DNA of 64,000 nucleotides from Bacteroidota bacterium. Lineage in GTDB: Bacteria > Bacteroidota > Bacteroidia > Flavobacteriales > Weeksellaceae. Made by a program: the position numbers and the translations under genes. The DNA is taken from assembly GCA_018902795.1 (NCBI GenBank), contig JAHIQD010000019.1:62001-126000 (forward strand). The letters run 5' to 3'. The notes under the pieces were generated by a model. That model searched no databases and was not told where the DNA came from. It saw only the letters and a list, made by a program, of their open reading frames with translations. The first letter of the stretch is position 1, and every line of letters starts with the position of its first letter. Of the stretch, positions 42,967 to 52,435 are shown piece by piece.

Positions 42967-44325
42967 ATGAATCCTTTATCAACATATCAAAACTTCTACC
43001 TCGTAGGCATCGGCGGCATCGGAATGAGTGCTTTAGCGCGCTATTTCAACGCATCCGGAAAAACTGTTTTGGGTTACGACAAAACCGTAACCAAACTCAC
43101 CTCAGCTTTGATATCTGAGGGAATTGATATTGTTTTTGAAGATACGCTCACTGAAAAAATTCAGAATTTAGACAAAGAAAATACGCTGGTTATCTTCACT
43201 CCCGCCATTAAAAAACTCGATATTTTAAAACATTTTAATGATCACGGTTTCACGGTGCTGAAAAGAGCAAAAGTTCTCGGAATGATTACCGAAAACACCG
43301 ACTGTATCGCAATCGCAGGAACCCACGGAAAAACCACAACCTCATCGTTGGTTGCGCATCTGTGCAAGGAAGCCAATCTTCTTTTTTCCTGTTTTTTAGG
43401 TGGAATTGCAGAAAACTTTAAATCGAATTTTCTTTTCAATGGGAACGACATTTCAGTGGTTGAAGCTGATGAATACGATAGAAGTTTCCTCAACCTTTCA
43501 CCGGATTGGGCTGTAATTACTTCAACGGATGCTGATCATCTCGATATTTATGGTGACAGAGCAACAATTGAACAGGGATTCAGAGATTTTGCAGATTTGG
43601 TTCCGGCAAACAACCAGCTTTTTGTCCGTAAAGGAATCAGCATTGGAAGAGACGCAAAAACCTACGCTGTAAACGAAGAAGCCGACTATTATTCAGACAA
43701 TATCCGGGAAATCGGGGATAAAATCTATTTCGATTTCCATACTTCAAAAGAGGAAGTTGATGATTTTGTTTGGGAAATTCCGGGAATCCACAATGTCGAA
43801 AACGCGACGGTTGCTATTGCTATCCTCAATAATTTAGGCGTTGATTTCGAAACTTTAAAACGCGGAATCGCAAATTTCAAAGGAATTAAAAGAAGATATA
43901 CCAAACACAGTTTCGAAAACGGAAAAATTTATATCGATGATTACGCACACCATCCAACCGAACTGAATGCGGTGATCGGTTCAATAAAAACTTTTTATCC
44001 GCATCAGAAACTGCTGGTTGTTTTTCAGCCGCATCTTTTCAGCAGAACCCGCGATTTTGCTGACGGCTTCGCAGAAAGTTTAGACAAAGCTGACGAGCTT
44101 ATTTTACTCGATATTTATCCGGCAAGAGAATTACAGGATAATTTTGAAGGGGTGACTTCTCAATGGCTTTCGGAAAAAATTAAACTTGAGAAAAAGGAAG
44201 TTTCAACTCTGGGTGACGCCTTTAATAAAATAAAAGAGAAAGATTTCGATGTTTTATTAACGGTGGGTGCAGGAAATATTGATACCCTTTATGACCCGAT
44301 CTTAGAATGGCTTTCTAAAAAATAA
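42967..44325 (+). CDS. murC: UDP-N-acetylmuramate--L-alanine ligase
   Basis: A 452-residue Mur ligase that adds the first residue, L-alanine, to UDP-MurNAc. The N-terminal domain begins with LVGIGGIGMSALA (about 12-24), the ATP motif is IAGTHGKTTTSSLVAH (about 115-130), and VVEADEYDRSFL and SFENGKIYIDDYAHHPTE are family blocks. Full length; not fused to ddl as in some species. Confidence 0.97.
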   Translation: MNPLSTYQNFYLVGIGGIGMSALARYFNASGKTVLGYDKTVTKLTSALISEGIDIVFEDTLTEKIQNLDKENTLVIFTPAIKKLDILKHFNDHGFTVLKRAKVLGMITENTDCIAIAGTHGKTTTSSLVAHLCKEANLLFSCFLGGIAENFKSNFLFNGNDISVVEADEYDRSFLNLSPDWAVITSTDADHLDIYGDRATIEQGFRDFADLVPANNQLFVRKGISIGRDAKTYAVNEEADYYSDNIREIGDKIYFDFHTSKEEVDDFVWEIPGIHNVENATVAIAILNNLGVDFETLKRGIANFKGIKRRYTKHSFENGKIYIDDYAHHPTELNAVIGSIKTFYPHQKLLVVFQPHLFSRTRDFADGFAESLDKADELILLDIYPARELQDNFEGVTSQWLSEKIKLEKKEVSTLGDAFNKIKEKDFDVLLTVGAGNIDTLYDPILEWLSKK

Positions 44326-44353
44326 ATTAAAAAACAGGACATTGAGATAAAAA

Positions 44354-45391
44354 ATGAAAAACAAATTTAGAATATTAAAAATATTAATAACAGTAATCAT
44401 CTTCGGATTTCTACTGAGTTTTTCATTGAAAAGATTCAACAATAAAACCATGGAAAAAGTTTCGGTAAATATGACCAAAACAAAACATCCGGTTTATTTC
44501 ATTGATGAAAAAGACGTGAAGAATATTGTAAAGAAATCCAATCCCACAAGAAGACTTGGCGATATTGACATTCCTGAATTAGAAAAGCAGCTCAACAGAC
44601 TTCCGGCTGTGGACAGCGCTAATGTGTATCTGAATTTAAACGGAAACCTGAATCTCGACATCAAACAGCGAGTCCCGGCTTTCAGACTGAATACCGGCGG
44701 AAGAGATTTTTACGTGGACGGAAAAGGAACGGAATTTCCGATTTCAGCCAATTATTCTTTTCCGTGTATGCTGGTAACTGGAGACGTTAATCCGTCAGAA
44801 TATCAAAAACTGGCCGAACTGGTTGATAAAATCGACAGAGACAGTTTCAGCAAAAAATATTTTATCGGAATCTCCAAAGAAAAAGGAGGTTACAATTTAT
44901 TAACAAGCCAGGGAAATTATAAAGTAGAAATCGGCGAACTGGAAAAAATAGATCTGAAAGTAAAAGGTTTTAAAACTTTTGTGGAGAAACATCTCATTTA
45001 TCAGCAACCCGAAAAATATACGCGGATCTCAGTAAAATACGACAACCAAATCGTCACCACTCTGAATCCAAATTATAAGGAAAACGACAGTTTGCTTATT
45101 CTCGGAACTAAGGAACTGGCAAAAGCACCCGTTAACACGCAGAAAAAAGAAAATACGGAAGTGAAATTTGCGTCTGCGGCTGTAAAAAAAGAAACGGAAA
45201 AACCGGTAGTCAAAAAAACGGAAACCAAACCGAAGGAAAAACCTAAGGTCACTGCTCCAAAGCCAAAAAAAGCAGAGGAAAAACCGAAACCCGTACACAA
45301 AGAAACCACGAAGCCTAAGGCTTCAACTGCAGATAAAGCTGCCGCTGGGAAACCGGCCTCAAAACCTAAAGCAAAAGTAAAAATAGAATAG
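44354..45391 (+). CDS. ftsQ: Cell division protein FtsQ-like, with long Lys/Pro-rich tail
   Basis: A 345-residue bitopic protein in the ftsQ position. A short cytoplasmic head is followed by a membrane helix at about 9-27 (ILKILITVIIFGFLLSFSL). The periplasmic part has the POTRA-like region (about 45-110, with DIPELEKQLNRLPAVDSANV) and the FtsQ beta domain up to about 250. From about residue 256 to the end there is a low-complexity tail of roughly 88 residues, dominated by Lys, Pro, Glu, Ala and Thr (KPKEKPKVTAPKPKKAEEKP), which FtsQ homologues usually lack. It would be periplasmic. FtsQ links early and late division proteins through FtsB and FtsL. Confidence 0.88.
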   Translation: MKNKFRILKILITVIIFGFLLSFSLKRFNNKTMEKVSVNMTKTKHPVYFIDEKDVKNIVKKSNPTRRLGDIDIPELEKQLNRLPAVDSANVYLNLNGNLNLDIKQRVPAFRLNTGGRDFYVDGKGTEFPISANYSFPCMLVTGDVNPSEYQKLAELVDKIDRDSFSKKYFIGISKEKGGYNLLTSQGNYKVEIGELEKIDLKVKGFKTFVEKHLIYQQPEKYTRISVKYDNQIVTTLNPNYKENDSLLILGTKELAKAPVNTQKKENTEVKFASAAVKKETEKPVVKKTETKPKEKPKVTAPKPKKAEEKPKPVHKETTKPKASTADKAAAGKPASKPKAKVKIE

Positions 45392-45441
45392 GATCAAAAT
45401 CCTCTGATATTAAAAACATAAAAAATCAAATCGACATACAA

Positions 45442-46812
45442 ATGGAAAATAACGAGTATTCAGTAGGCCTCGACATCGGTACCACAAAGATTGTGGCGAT
45501 CGTCGGCAGAAGAAATGCCCACGGAAAAATTGAGATTCTCGGCATTGGGAAAGCAAAAAGCCTGGGCGTTCACAAGGGTATTGTAAACAATATCTCCCAA
45601 ACTATTCAGTCCATCAAAGCGGCAGTAGCAGAGGCGCAGAACAGTGCAGGCGTTCCGATTCATAAAGTGACGGTGGGAATAGCGGGCAAACACATCCGCT
45701 CTTTGCAGCATTCAGATTATATCATGAGGGACAACCCTGACCAATATATCACAGAAGACGATATCGAAAAACTGAAGGATCAGGTAAAAAAACTGGTAAT
45801 GTTACCAGGCGAAGAAATTATCCACGTTCTTCCTCAGGAATATAAGGTAGATTCTGAAGGAGAAATTCAGGAACCTGTCGGCATGCACGGAAAACGTCTC
45901 GAAGCCAATTTCCATGTGGTGGTAGGACAGATGGGAAGCATTAGAAACATCGCAAGATGTGTTCGCGAAGCAGGACTGGAAATGGAGTCTCTGACGCTGG
46001 AGCCTCTCGCTTCCTCCGAATCTGTTTTAACAAAAGAAGAAAAAGAAGCTGGTGTCGCAATCGTCGATATTGGCGGCGGAACTACAGATATCGCTATTTT
46101 CAAAGACAATATCATTCGCCATACCTGCGTAATTCCTTACGGAGGCGGAATCATTACTGATGACATTAAAGAAGGCTGCTCTATCATTGAGAAACATGCA
46201 GAACAGCTGAAAGTAAAATTCGGTTCTGCCGTTCCGGAACTTGAAAAAGACAGTACTTTCGTCACTATTCCAGGTTTACACGGAAGACCGGACAAAGAAA
46301 TTTCATTGAAAACTTTAGCTCAGGTCGTCAATGCAAGAGTTGAAGAAATTCTCGAAATGGTAAATACGGAACTCAAAGCATACGGCGCGTTCGAGCAAAA
46401 GAAGAAACTGATTGCCGGAATTGTACTGACAGGCGGCGGTTCCAATCTCCGTCATCTTCGTCAGTTGGCAAATTATACGACAGGTTTTGACAGCAGAATC
46501 GGTTTTGCAAATGAATATGTTGCCAATGATAAAAATCAATTCTTAAAAGGCCCGGAATATGCAACCTCCATCGGGTTATTAATGGAAAGTCTGAAAATCC
46601 GTGACAAGAAAAACATTCCGGAAGAGATCGAAGAAGTGGAAGAAAAAACAGAACCGGTAAAAACGGAAAATGAAACAGTTACTCGCGACACTCCTGAATT
46701 CAGAACCGAAGAAGAGGTAATTACCCAAACAGCCGAAAGAAGACGGAACAAACTTACCATTGGCCAGAAAATCATGGAAGGCGTAAAAAAATTCTTTGAA
46801 GAAGTTGAATAA
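45442..46812 (+). CDS. ftsA: Cell division protein FtsA
   Basis: A 456-residue actin-like protein that tethers FtsZ to the membrane. The first phosphate loop is SVGLDIGTTKIVAIVG (about 6-21), the second is VAIVDIGGGTTDIAIF (about 207-222), and the adenosine motif is LTGGGSNLRHL. Subdomain 1C lies between (about 85-165). The C-terminus ends with a basic amphipathic helix, KIMEGVKKFFEEVE, the membrane-targeting sequence, after an acidic linker (about 390-440). Immediately downstream (46832-46847) a small hairpin TGACA/TGTCA lies in the 69-base gap to ftsZ. Confidence 0.95.
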   Translation: MENNEYSVGLDIGTTKIVAIVGRRNAHGKIEILGIGKAKSLGVHKGIVNNISQTIQSIKAAVAEAQNSAGVPIHKVTVGIAGKHIRSLQHSDYIMRDNPDQYITEDDIEKLKDQVKKLVMLPGEEIIHVLPQEYKVDSEGEIQEPVGMHGKRLEANFHVVVGQMGSIRNIARCVREAGLEMESLTLEPLASSESVLTKEEKEAGVAIVDIGGGTTDIAIFKDNIIRHTCVIPYGGGIITDDIKEGCSIIEKHAEQLKVKFGSAVPELEKDSTFVTIPGLHGRPDKEISLKTLAQVVNARVEEILEMVNTELKAYGAFEQKKKLIAGIVLTGGGSNLRHLRQLANYTTGFDSRIGFANEYVANDKNQFLKGPEYATSIGLLMESLKIRDKKNIPEEIEEVEEKTEPVKTENETVTRDTPEFRTEEEVITQTAERRRNKLTIGQKIMEGVKKFFEEVE

Positions 46813-46881
46813 AAAAAACATTAATGATGAATGACAGATGATTGTCAGTAATCAATTATCAATTAATAAAAAATTTAAATT

Positions 46882-48711
46882 ATGGAAAATATGAACACAC
46901 AGGGGTTTTCATTTGATTTGCCAAAAGGAAATTCATCAATTATAAAAGTGATCGGAGTTGGTGGCGGTGGAAACAACGCCTTGAAACACATGTACGAGAG
47001 AGGAATTCACGGGGTAGATTTCGTGATTTGCAATACCGATTCTCAGACGCTTGATAACAATCCCGTTTCCAATAAAGTGCAGCTTGGCGTTACCATTACT
47101 GAAGGTTTGGGCGCGGGTGCAGACCCTGAAGTGGGCGAAAAAGCTGCTATCGAAAGTATTGAAGATATTAAAGCTTCAATGGGACAGAACACTAAAATGG
47201 TTTTCATTACCGCCGGAATGGGTGGAGGAACCGGAACCGGAGCCGCTCCTGTCATTGCGAAAGTAGCGAAAGACATGGGAATCCTTACTGTAGGAATCGT
47301 TACCGTGCCTTTCAGTTTTGAAGGAAAAAGAAGATTAGAGCAGGCTGATTTAGGTCTTGAAAAATTAAGAAATAATGTAGATTCTTTAATCGTTATTAAT
47401 AACGATAAATTGCGTCAGCAGTACGGAAATCTCGGTTTCAAATCTGGTTTCTCCAAAGCCGATGAAGTGTTAACCAACGCGGCAAAAGGAATGGCTGAAG
47501 TAATTACAGGTTATTTCGATGTGAATATCGATTTCCGTGATGCGAAATCTGTTTTGGCTAATTCCGGAACAGCTTTAATGTCAAACGGAATTGCTTCCGG
47601 TGAAAACAAAGCCGAAGAAGCCGTGAAAAAAGCTTTGGATTCTCCGTTATTGAATGACAATAAAATTACCGGTGCAAGAAACGTATTACTGTTAATCAGA
47701 AGCGGTTCTGAAGAAGTGACGATGGACGAAATCGGGGTGATTATGGATCATATCCAGAAAGAAGCAGGGAATACCGCCGATATTATTTTCGGGGTGGGAA
47801 CTGATGAAGAACTGGGCGATGCGGTAAGCGTTTTGGTCATTGCAACAGGCTTTGCGAAAGACCACCAGAAACATTCAGGTACGACAGAAAAAATTAAATT
47901 TTCATTGACCGACAATATGGGCGCTCCTGCAAAACCGGAATCTCCATTCAAACAGAAAATGGAGAAAGAGGAAATCACAAGAGAAAATTTTGCCAGAAAA
48001 AGCCTATTTGTTTTAGATGACGAGGAAGATTTGCAGACTCCGGAATTCAATGTGAAAACAGTAGAAAGAAAAGTGGTTATTGAAAAAGAAGCTCCTGCAG
48101 AAATTAAATTTTTCGATTTGGATGAAGAGGAAAAACCTGAACCAAATTTCCACATCAACGATGAACCTCAGGAAATGGATCTGTTTTCTTTTGACGACAG
48201 CACTTTCGAAACTCCTGAAGTAGAGTCATTCAAATTCGAAACTGAAGAAAAACCGGCAGAATCTAAAAATTCTTTCACAGAAGAAAAGCCCATGGAATTC
48301 AGTTTTTTCGTAAACGAACCGATTGAGGAGCCCAAAGTTGAGACACCACAGCCTCAGGCAGAAATCAAACCGGAACCGGTTCAGAAAACCGAAATAAAGG
48401 TGGAAGAAAAAGCAGCAGAAATACCCGCTGAAACAACAAAATTTGAAACTGAAAACGAGTTTACGTTCATCAGTAAAACCACTTCAAGTGAGAAAATTTT
48501 GGAGAGAAGAAACAAACTGAAAGAGTTCAATTCAAGATATCAGACAACGGATCATGAGAGTGATTTCGAAACGGTACCGGCTTTCCGAAGAAAAAACATC
48601 ACCATCGAAGGAAGCAACGCATCTGAACATAAAATCAATAGTTTTCTTTCAGAAAGTAACGGAAGAATGGAAGTTCGGGAAAATAAATTTTTGAATAAAG
48701 ATGTAGATTAA
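46882..48711 (+). CDS. ftsZ: Cell division GTPase FtsZ with extended linker
   Basis: A 609-residue tubulin homologue that forms the Z-ring. The GTPase core (about 15-330) has VIGVGGGGNNALKHM, the tubulin signature GMGGGTGTGAAPVIA (about 112-126), and TVPFSFEGKRR; the T7 loop residues NVDSLIVINND and DFRDAKSVL follow. Beyond about residue 340 there is a very long, acidic, Glu/Pro/Lys-rich linker, ending in the short conserved peptide NKFLNKDVD that probably binds FtsA. Total length is about 220 residues above the E. coli protein; long linkers are common in flavobacteria. A second ATG three codons in is also possible as start. Confidence 0.97.
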   Translation: MENMNTQGFSFDLPKGNSSIIKVIGVGGGGNNALKHMYERGIHGVDFVICNTDSQTLDNNPVSNKVQLGVTITEGLGAGADPEVGEKAAIESIEDIKASMGQNTKMVFITAGMGGGTGTGAAPVIAKVAKDMGILTVGIVTVPFSFEGKRRLEQADLGLEKLRNNVDSLIVINNDKLRQQYGNLGFKSGFSKADEVLTNAAKGMAEVITGYFDVNIDFRDAKSVLANSGTALMSNGIASGENKAEEAVKKALDSPLLNDNKITGARNVLLLIRSGSEEVTMDEIGVIMDHIQKEAGNTADIIFGVGTDEELGDAVSVLVIATGFAKDHQKHSGTTEKIKFSLTDNMGAPAKPESPFKQKMEKEEITRENFARKSLFVLDDEEDLQTPEFNVKTVERKVVIEKEAPAEIKFFDLDEEEKPEPNFHINDEPQEMDLFSFDDSTFETPEVESFKFETEEKPAESKNSFTEEKPMEFSFFVNEPIEEPKVETPQPQAEIKPEPVQKTEIKVEEKAAEIPAETTKFETENEFTFISKTTSSEKILERRNKLKEFNSRYQTTDHESDFETVPAFRRKNITIEGSNASEHKINSFLSESNGRMEVRENKFLNKDVD

Positions 48712-48752
48712 TCAACAATTGAACAGCTTTATTCAATAAAAAATTAAATAAA

Positions 48753-49199
48753 ATGAGTTTAGAAAATACCATCAGCGAAGCGATTAAAACCGCCATGAGA
48801 GAAAAAGACAGAGTTGCACTAGACTCTCTCCGTGCCGTGAAATCGCAGATATTACTGTTGAAAACCGAAGCAAAAGGTGCTGATGTTTCTGCCGAGCAGG
48901 AAATAGCCATTTTGCAGCGGATGATCAAACAGAGAAAAGATTCTTACGAACAGTTCACTGCCCAAAACAGAAATGATTTGGCCGAAGTGGAAACTGCCCA
49001 AATGAAAGTGATTGAAAAGTTTTTACCGAAACAGCTTTCATCTGAAGAATTAGAAACGGAAATGAAGAAAATCATTGCCGAAACCGGTGCCCAGAGCGCC
49101 AAAGACTTAGGAAAAGTAATGGGAATTGCCGGAAAAACATTAGCAGGAAAAAGCGACGGAAAAAGTATTTCCGAAATGGCAAAAAAACTTCTTTCCTAA
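48753..49199 (+). CDS. GatB/YqeY domain-containing protein
   Basis: A 148-residue helical protein of the YqeY family. Conserved features are SLENTISEAIKTAMREKD at the start, LRAVKSQILLLKTE, and the C-terminal KDLGKVMGIAGKTLAGKSDGK, the part shared with the tail of the GatB amidotransferase subunit, which contacts tRNA. The exact role of free YqeY is not known. It closes the dcw run, 41 bases after ftsZ, and is followed by a terminator, so it is probably the last gene of that transcript. Confidence 0.93.
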   Translation: MSLENTISEAIKTAMREKDRVALDSLRAVKSQILLLKTEAKGADVSAEQEIAILQRMIKQRKDSYEQFTAQNRNDLAEVETAQMKVIEKFLPKQLSSEELETEMKKIIAETGAQSAKDLGKVMGIAGKTLAGKSDGKSISEMAKKLLS

Positions 49200-49237
49200 A
49201 AAAACGGATATCCAACCTTTGCATATCGATTTGATTG

Positions 49238-49268
49238 AAACCCGGAACATTTATGTTTCGGGTTTTTT
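49238..49268 (+). terminator. Terminator after yqeY, end of the dcw run
   Basis: AAACCCGGAAC (49238-49248) pairs with GTTTCGGGTTT (49255-49265) with one G-U, six-base loop, and Ts continue to 49268. Confidence 0.88.
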
Positions 49269-49302
49269 ATTAAATTTATCAACCAAAAAAAACTAAAAGT
49301 TC

Positions 49303-50190
49303 ATGAATTTCTCTCTACGCCTTCTGCAGAAATTTTTCGTGTTATTTCCGTGTTTATTCTTCGGATTTGCCTTTTCCCAAACTCTCATTCATCACACTAC
49401 AAACTGGTTCGGTCCCAACGCCAATCCGGTTCCGGATTTTACCGATGCCACCATTCCCGAAAACACACAGCTCTCGCTGTATGGCGATTATTACTATGGA
49501 TACGGCGATAATACGGAAACAGTTTATATCAAAGCTGAGATTCCATTAATCCCCCAAAAAATTTCCGTTAAAGTTTGGTCTCCGGTTGCTGAACATTATG
49601 AGGTAACGGATGAAATCAAAGAAAAAAGGATGATGCTAGAAGGCAACAGCGGTTTCGCCAACGGTGATGTATACATTCAAACCCGGGTTTCTTTAGCTAA
49701 GGAATTAAAATACCGCCCTTCTGTTATTTTAAACGGTACTTTAAAAACAGCTTCTGGTTCAGGATTTAAAAACCGGCGCTTTTTCAATACAGCCGGATAT
49801 TATTTTGATACCGAAATCGGTAAAAGCTTCGGGTTTTCAAAAATATTTTTTGATGAAATCAGATTGGTAGGAAATTTCGGATTTTACTCGTGGGATGTGC
49901 AGACGCCGAATGCAAACGTGCAGGACGACGCACCAATGTATGGACTGAAACTCATCCTGAAAAAAAATAACTTTGGCTGGGAAAATACCTTTTCCGGTTA
50001 TAAAGGCTGGATTAACAGAGGTCCCGATTACGGAAACAGGCCAAGTATTTTCGCATCTAAAATTAATTACTACAACCGCAAAAACACCTACTTTATTCAG
50101 TACCAACATGGCATCAATGACTTTCCGTATAATCAAATCCGTATCGGAGCAATACTGAATTTCGAATCTCTGACCCCGAATTTCTTCTGA
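49303..50190 (+). CDS. Outer-membrane beta-barrel-like protein, unknown function
   Basis: A 295-residue exported protein with a signal peptide (about 1-25, ending FGFAFSQ). The mature part is rich in aromatic residues and alternating strands (YGDYYYGYGDNTETVYIKAE; NTYFIQYQHGINDFPYNQIR; IGAILNF) and ends with a phenylalanine (LTPNFF), the terminal residue preferred by the outer-membrane assembly machinery. So an outer-membrane barrel is likely, of about 12 strands. I do not recognise the family and see no binding motif. It is monocistronic: a terminator precedes it and the next gene has its own promoter. Confidence 0.75.
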   Translation: MNFSLRLLQKFFVLFPCLFFGFAFSQTLIHHTTNWFGPNANPVPDFTDATIPENTQLSLYGDYYYGYGDNTETVYIKAEIPLIPQKISVKVWSPVAEHYEVTDEIKEKRMMLEGNSGFANGDVYIQTRVSLAKELKYRPSVILNGTLKTASGSGFKNRRFFNTAGYYFDTEIGKSFGFSKIFFDEIRLVGNFGFYSWDVQTPNANVQDDAPMYGLKLILKKNNFGWENTFSGYKGWINRGPDYGNRPSIFASKINYYNRKNTYFIQYQHGINDFPYNQIRIGAILNFESLTPNFF

Positions 50191-50316
50191 TATTATCTCA
50201 AAATAAATTCTTAAAAATCAAAGAAGATTTTCAGCAAACATGACAAAAAGGCCATCATTGAATTTTGGAATGATTTTGATCATTAATTTGAATGAAATTT
50301 AGTGCATAAAAATCTC

Positions 50317-50324
50317 TAAATTTG
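50317..50324 (+). promoter_or_regulatory. -7 box TAAATTTG of the bacilliredoxin gene
   Basis: TAAATTTG, 49 bases before the ATG. A TTTG at 50287-50290 is 26 bases upstream, longer than the usual spacing. Confidence 0.5.
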
Positions 50325-50373
50325 TACCGGGACAAAATGATCTCAAATTCTAATCAATAAAATAATATAAGAT

Positions 50374-50784
50374 ATGTATCCAGAAGAATTAGTAATGCCG
50401 ATGAAGGCTGAGCTTACCGATAAAGGTTTCCAGGATTTAAGAACGCCTGAAGAAGTAAATAATGCAATAAAAAAAGAAGGCACTACCCTTTTGATGATCA
50501 ATTCTGTTTGCGGTTGCGCAGCAGGAGCAGCAAGACCGGGAGTTATTTTCTCTTTAACCGGCGAGAAAAAACCGGATCAGTTAACTACCGTTTTCGCTGG
50601 TTTCGATACAGATGCCGTTTCTGAAGCTAGAAAATTTTTGGCTCCGTTTCCCCCAAGCTCTCCATGTGTTGCACTTTTCAAAGATGGTGAATTGGTTCAC
50701 ATGCTGGAAAGACACCACATTGAAGGAAATCCGGCAGGAGCAATCGCGGCAAACCTGCAGGCTGCTTACGATGAATATTGCTAA
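50374..50784 (+). CDS. BrxA/BrxB family bacilliredoxin
   Basis: A 136-residue thioredoxin-fold protein of the YphP/YqiW (DUF1094) family, which removes bacillithiol from mixed disulfides in Firmicutes. The active-site motif is CGC at residues 46-48 in NSVCGCAAGAARPG, the exact family pattern; the C-terminal APFPPSSPCVALFKDGELVHM and ERHHIEG also fit. Some Bacteroidota make bacillithiol, so the role may hold here, but no biosynthetic gene (bshA, bshB, bshC) is in the window. It is a single-gene unit with its own promoter and terminator. Confidence 0.95.
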   Translation: MYPEELVMPMKAELTDKGFQDLRTPEEVNNAIKKEGTTLLMINSVCGCAAGAARPGVIFSLTGEKKPDQLTTVFAGFDTDAVSEARKFLAPFPPSSPCVALFKDGELVHMLERHHIEGNPAGAIAANLQAAYDEYC

Positions 50785-50807
50785 AACGAAGCTTTTAGTT
50801 TAAAATA

Positions 50808-50836
50808 AATTCCGTTCACTTTGAGCGGAATTTTTT
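50808..50836 (+). terminator. Terminator of the bacilliredoxin gene
   Basis: AATTCCGTTCA (50808-50818) pairs with TGAGCGGAATT (50822-50832) with one G-U, loop CTT, then Ts to 50836. Confidence 0.88.
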
Positions 50837-50873
50837 GTTGGTAAAAGGTAATGAGTCTTTAACCGAAAAATAT

Positions 50874-50881
50874 TATATTTG
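50874..50881 (+). promoter_or_regulatory. -7 box TATATTTG of the GH3 gene
   Basis: TATATTTG, only five bases before the ATG at 50887. Transcription would begin at or next to the start codon. Confidence 0.55.
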
Positions 50882-50886
50882 TCCTA

Positions 50887-52401
50887 ATGGCAACAAAAGC
50901 GCTTTTTAATACCGTAGTTAATTGGTTTATCCGCCAACGAATCGATCAGATTCAGAATTTCATGAATCACCCTGTTGAAACGCAAAATGGTGTCCTATTT
51001 TCCCAGCTTTATCATGCGGAAAATACCGATTACGGAAAAATCCACGGTTTCAGCTCCATCTCAAGTTACGATGACTTCCGCAGAAATGTTCCCATTGTCA
51101 CTTATGAAGATTTCGAACCCTTTATTGAAAAAGCAAGACAGGGAATACCCGATGTTTTCTGGCCGGGCCACATCCGAAAATTTGCAAAGTCTTCCGGTAC
51201 TACCAATGCGAAAAGCAAATTCATTCCTATTTCTGAAGAATGTCTGGAAGACTGTCATTTCAAAGCCGGAAAAGATCTGCTTTCTATCTATGCCAACAAT
51301 CATCCGGAAAACTCACTCTTCTCAAATAAAAATTTAAGACTGGGAGGAAGTTCAGAACTGTACGAAGATTTCAACACCAAGTTTGGCGATCTGTCAGCCA
51401 TTATGATCGAAAATCTTCCTTTTTGGGTGGAAATTACCACTACGCCAAGCAAAAAAGTTTCTCTGATGTCAGAATGGGAAAGCAAACTGAAAGCCATCGT
51501 TTCTGAAGTTAAAAATGAAGATGTGGGAAGTATGACCGGCGTACCGAGCTGGATGATGGTGCTTCTTCAAAGAACTTTAAGTGAAACGGGGAAAGAGAAT
51601 ATTGCCGAACTGTGGCCGAATTTGGAAGTATTCTTCCACGGCGGAATCAGCTTTAAACCCTACAAAGAACAATACAGAAAACTTATCGGGAAAGATATTA
51701 ATTACTACGAAATTTACAATGCTTCCGAAGGATTCTTTGCCATTCAGGATCAGCCCGGAAGCGATGAAATGCTCTTGATGCTGGATTACGGAATTTTCTA
51801 TGAATTTATTCCGATGGATACTTTCAACCCCGATCATTTGGTGGCGATTCCTCTGGAAGAAGTGGAAATCGGGAAAAATTATGCGATGGTAATTACGACG
51901 AACAGCGGACTGTGGCGCTATTTAATTGGTGACACCGTTAAATTTACTTCACTTCACCCTTACAGAATTAAAATCTCCGGCAGAACAAAACATTATATCA
52001 ATGCTTTTGGGGAAGAACTCATGATTGATAACGTCGAAACTGCACTTAGCAAAGCATGTGAAGCCACCGAATCTGCCATCTCCGACTTTACAGGCGCACC
52101 GGTTTTTATGAAAGACGGTGAAAGCGGCGCTCATGAATGGATTTTCGAATTCACGAAAGAACCTGCAGATTTACTACGTTTTACTGAAGTTTTTGACAAC
52201 TATCTGAAATCGGTAAACTCCGATTATGAGGCAAAACGTTATCATAACATAACACTGAAGGAACCAATTGTTCATGTGGCAAAACCTCAGCTTTTCTACA
52301 ACTGGATGTCTCAGCGGGGAAAATTAGGAGGACAGAATAAAGTCCCAAGACTGAGCAATGACCGCGAATATATCGATCCTTTATTGAAACTGAATGAATA
52401 A
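50887..52401 (+). CDS. GH3 family acyl-acid-amido synthetase-like protein
   Basis: A 504-residue member of the GH3 family, adenylating enzymes best known in plants for joining hormones such as auxin or jasmonate to amino acids. The phosphate-loop motif is SSGTTNAKSKFIPIS (about 103-117), the second core motif is YYEIYNASEGFF (about 276-287) and the third is the region GLWRYLIGDTVKFTS and KISGRTKHYINAFGEEL with its hinge. The bacterial GH3 substrates are unknown. It is a single-gene unit. The name auxin-responsive promoter protein, often given to it, is a legacy of the plant family. Confidence 0.92.
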   Translation: MATKALFNTVVNWFIRQRIDQIQNFMNHPVETQNGVLFSQLYHAENTDYGKIHGFSSISSYDDFRRNVPIVTYEDFEPFIEKARQGIPDVFWPGHIRKFAKSSGTTNAKSKFIPISEECLEDCHFKAGKDLLSIYANNHPENSLFSNKNLRLGGSSELYEDFNTKFGDLSAIMIENLPFWVEITTTPSKKVSLMSEWESKLKAIVSEVKNEDVGSMTGVPSWMMVLLQRTLSETGKENIAELWPNLEVFFHGGISFKPYKEQYRKLIGKDINYYEIYNASEGFFAIQDQPGSDEMLLMLDYGIFYEFIPMDTFNPDHLVAIPLEEVEIGKNYAMVITTNSGLWRYLIGDTVKFTSLHPYRIKISGRTKHYINAFGEELMIDNVETALSKACEATESAISDFTGAPVFMKDGESGAHEWIFEFTKEPADLLRFTEVFDNYLKSVNSDYEAKRYHNITLKEPIVHVAKPQLFYNWMSQRGKLGGQNKVPRLSNDREYIDPLLKLNE

Positions 52402-52407
52402 AAAAGC

Positions 52408-52435
52408 CCGCTGAAATTCAGCGGACTTTTTTATT
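52408..52435. terminator. Bidirectional terminator between convergent genes
   Basis: CCGCTGA (52408-52414) pairs with TCAGCGG (52418-52424), loop AAT; outer AAAAG and CTTTT also pair across one mismatch. A-run to the left and T-run to the right serve both directions. It directly follows the GH3 stop and precedes the end of the 114-aa lipoprotein gene. Confidence 0.85.

Noticed and set aside
36423..49199. A missing or broken murF/ddl inside the dcw cluster
   Set aside because: No remnants are seen between genes; gaps are short and without frame debris. These genes are simply elsewhere, as is common in this phylum.
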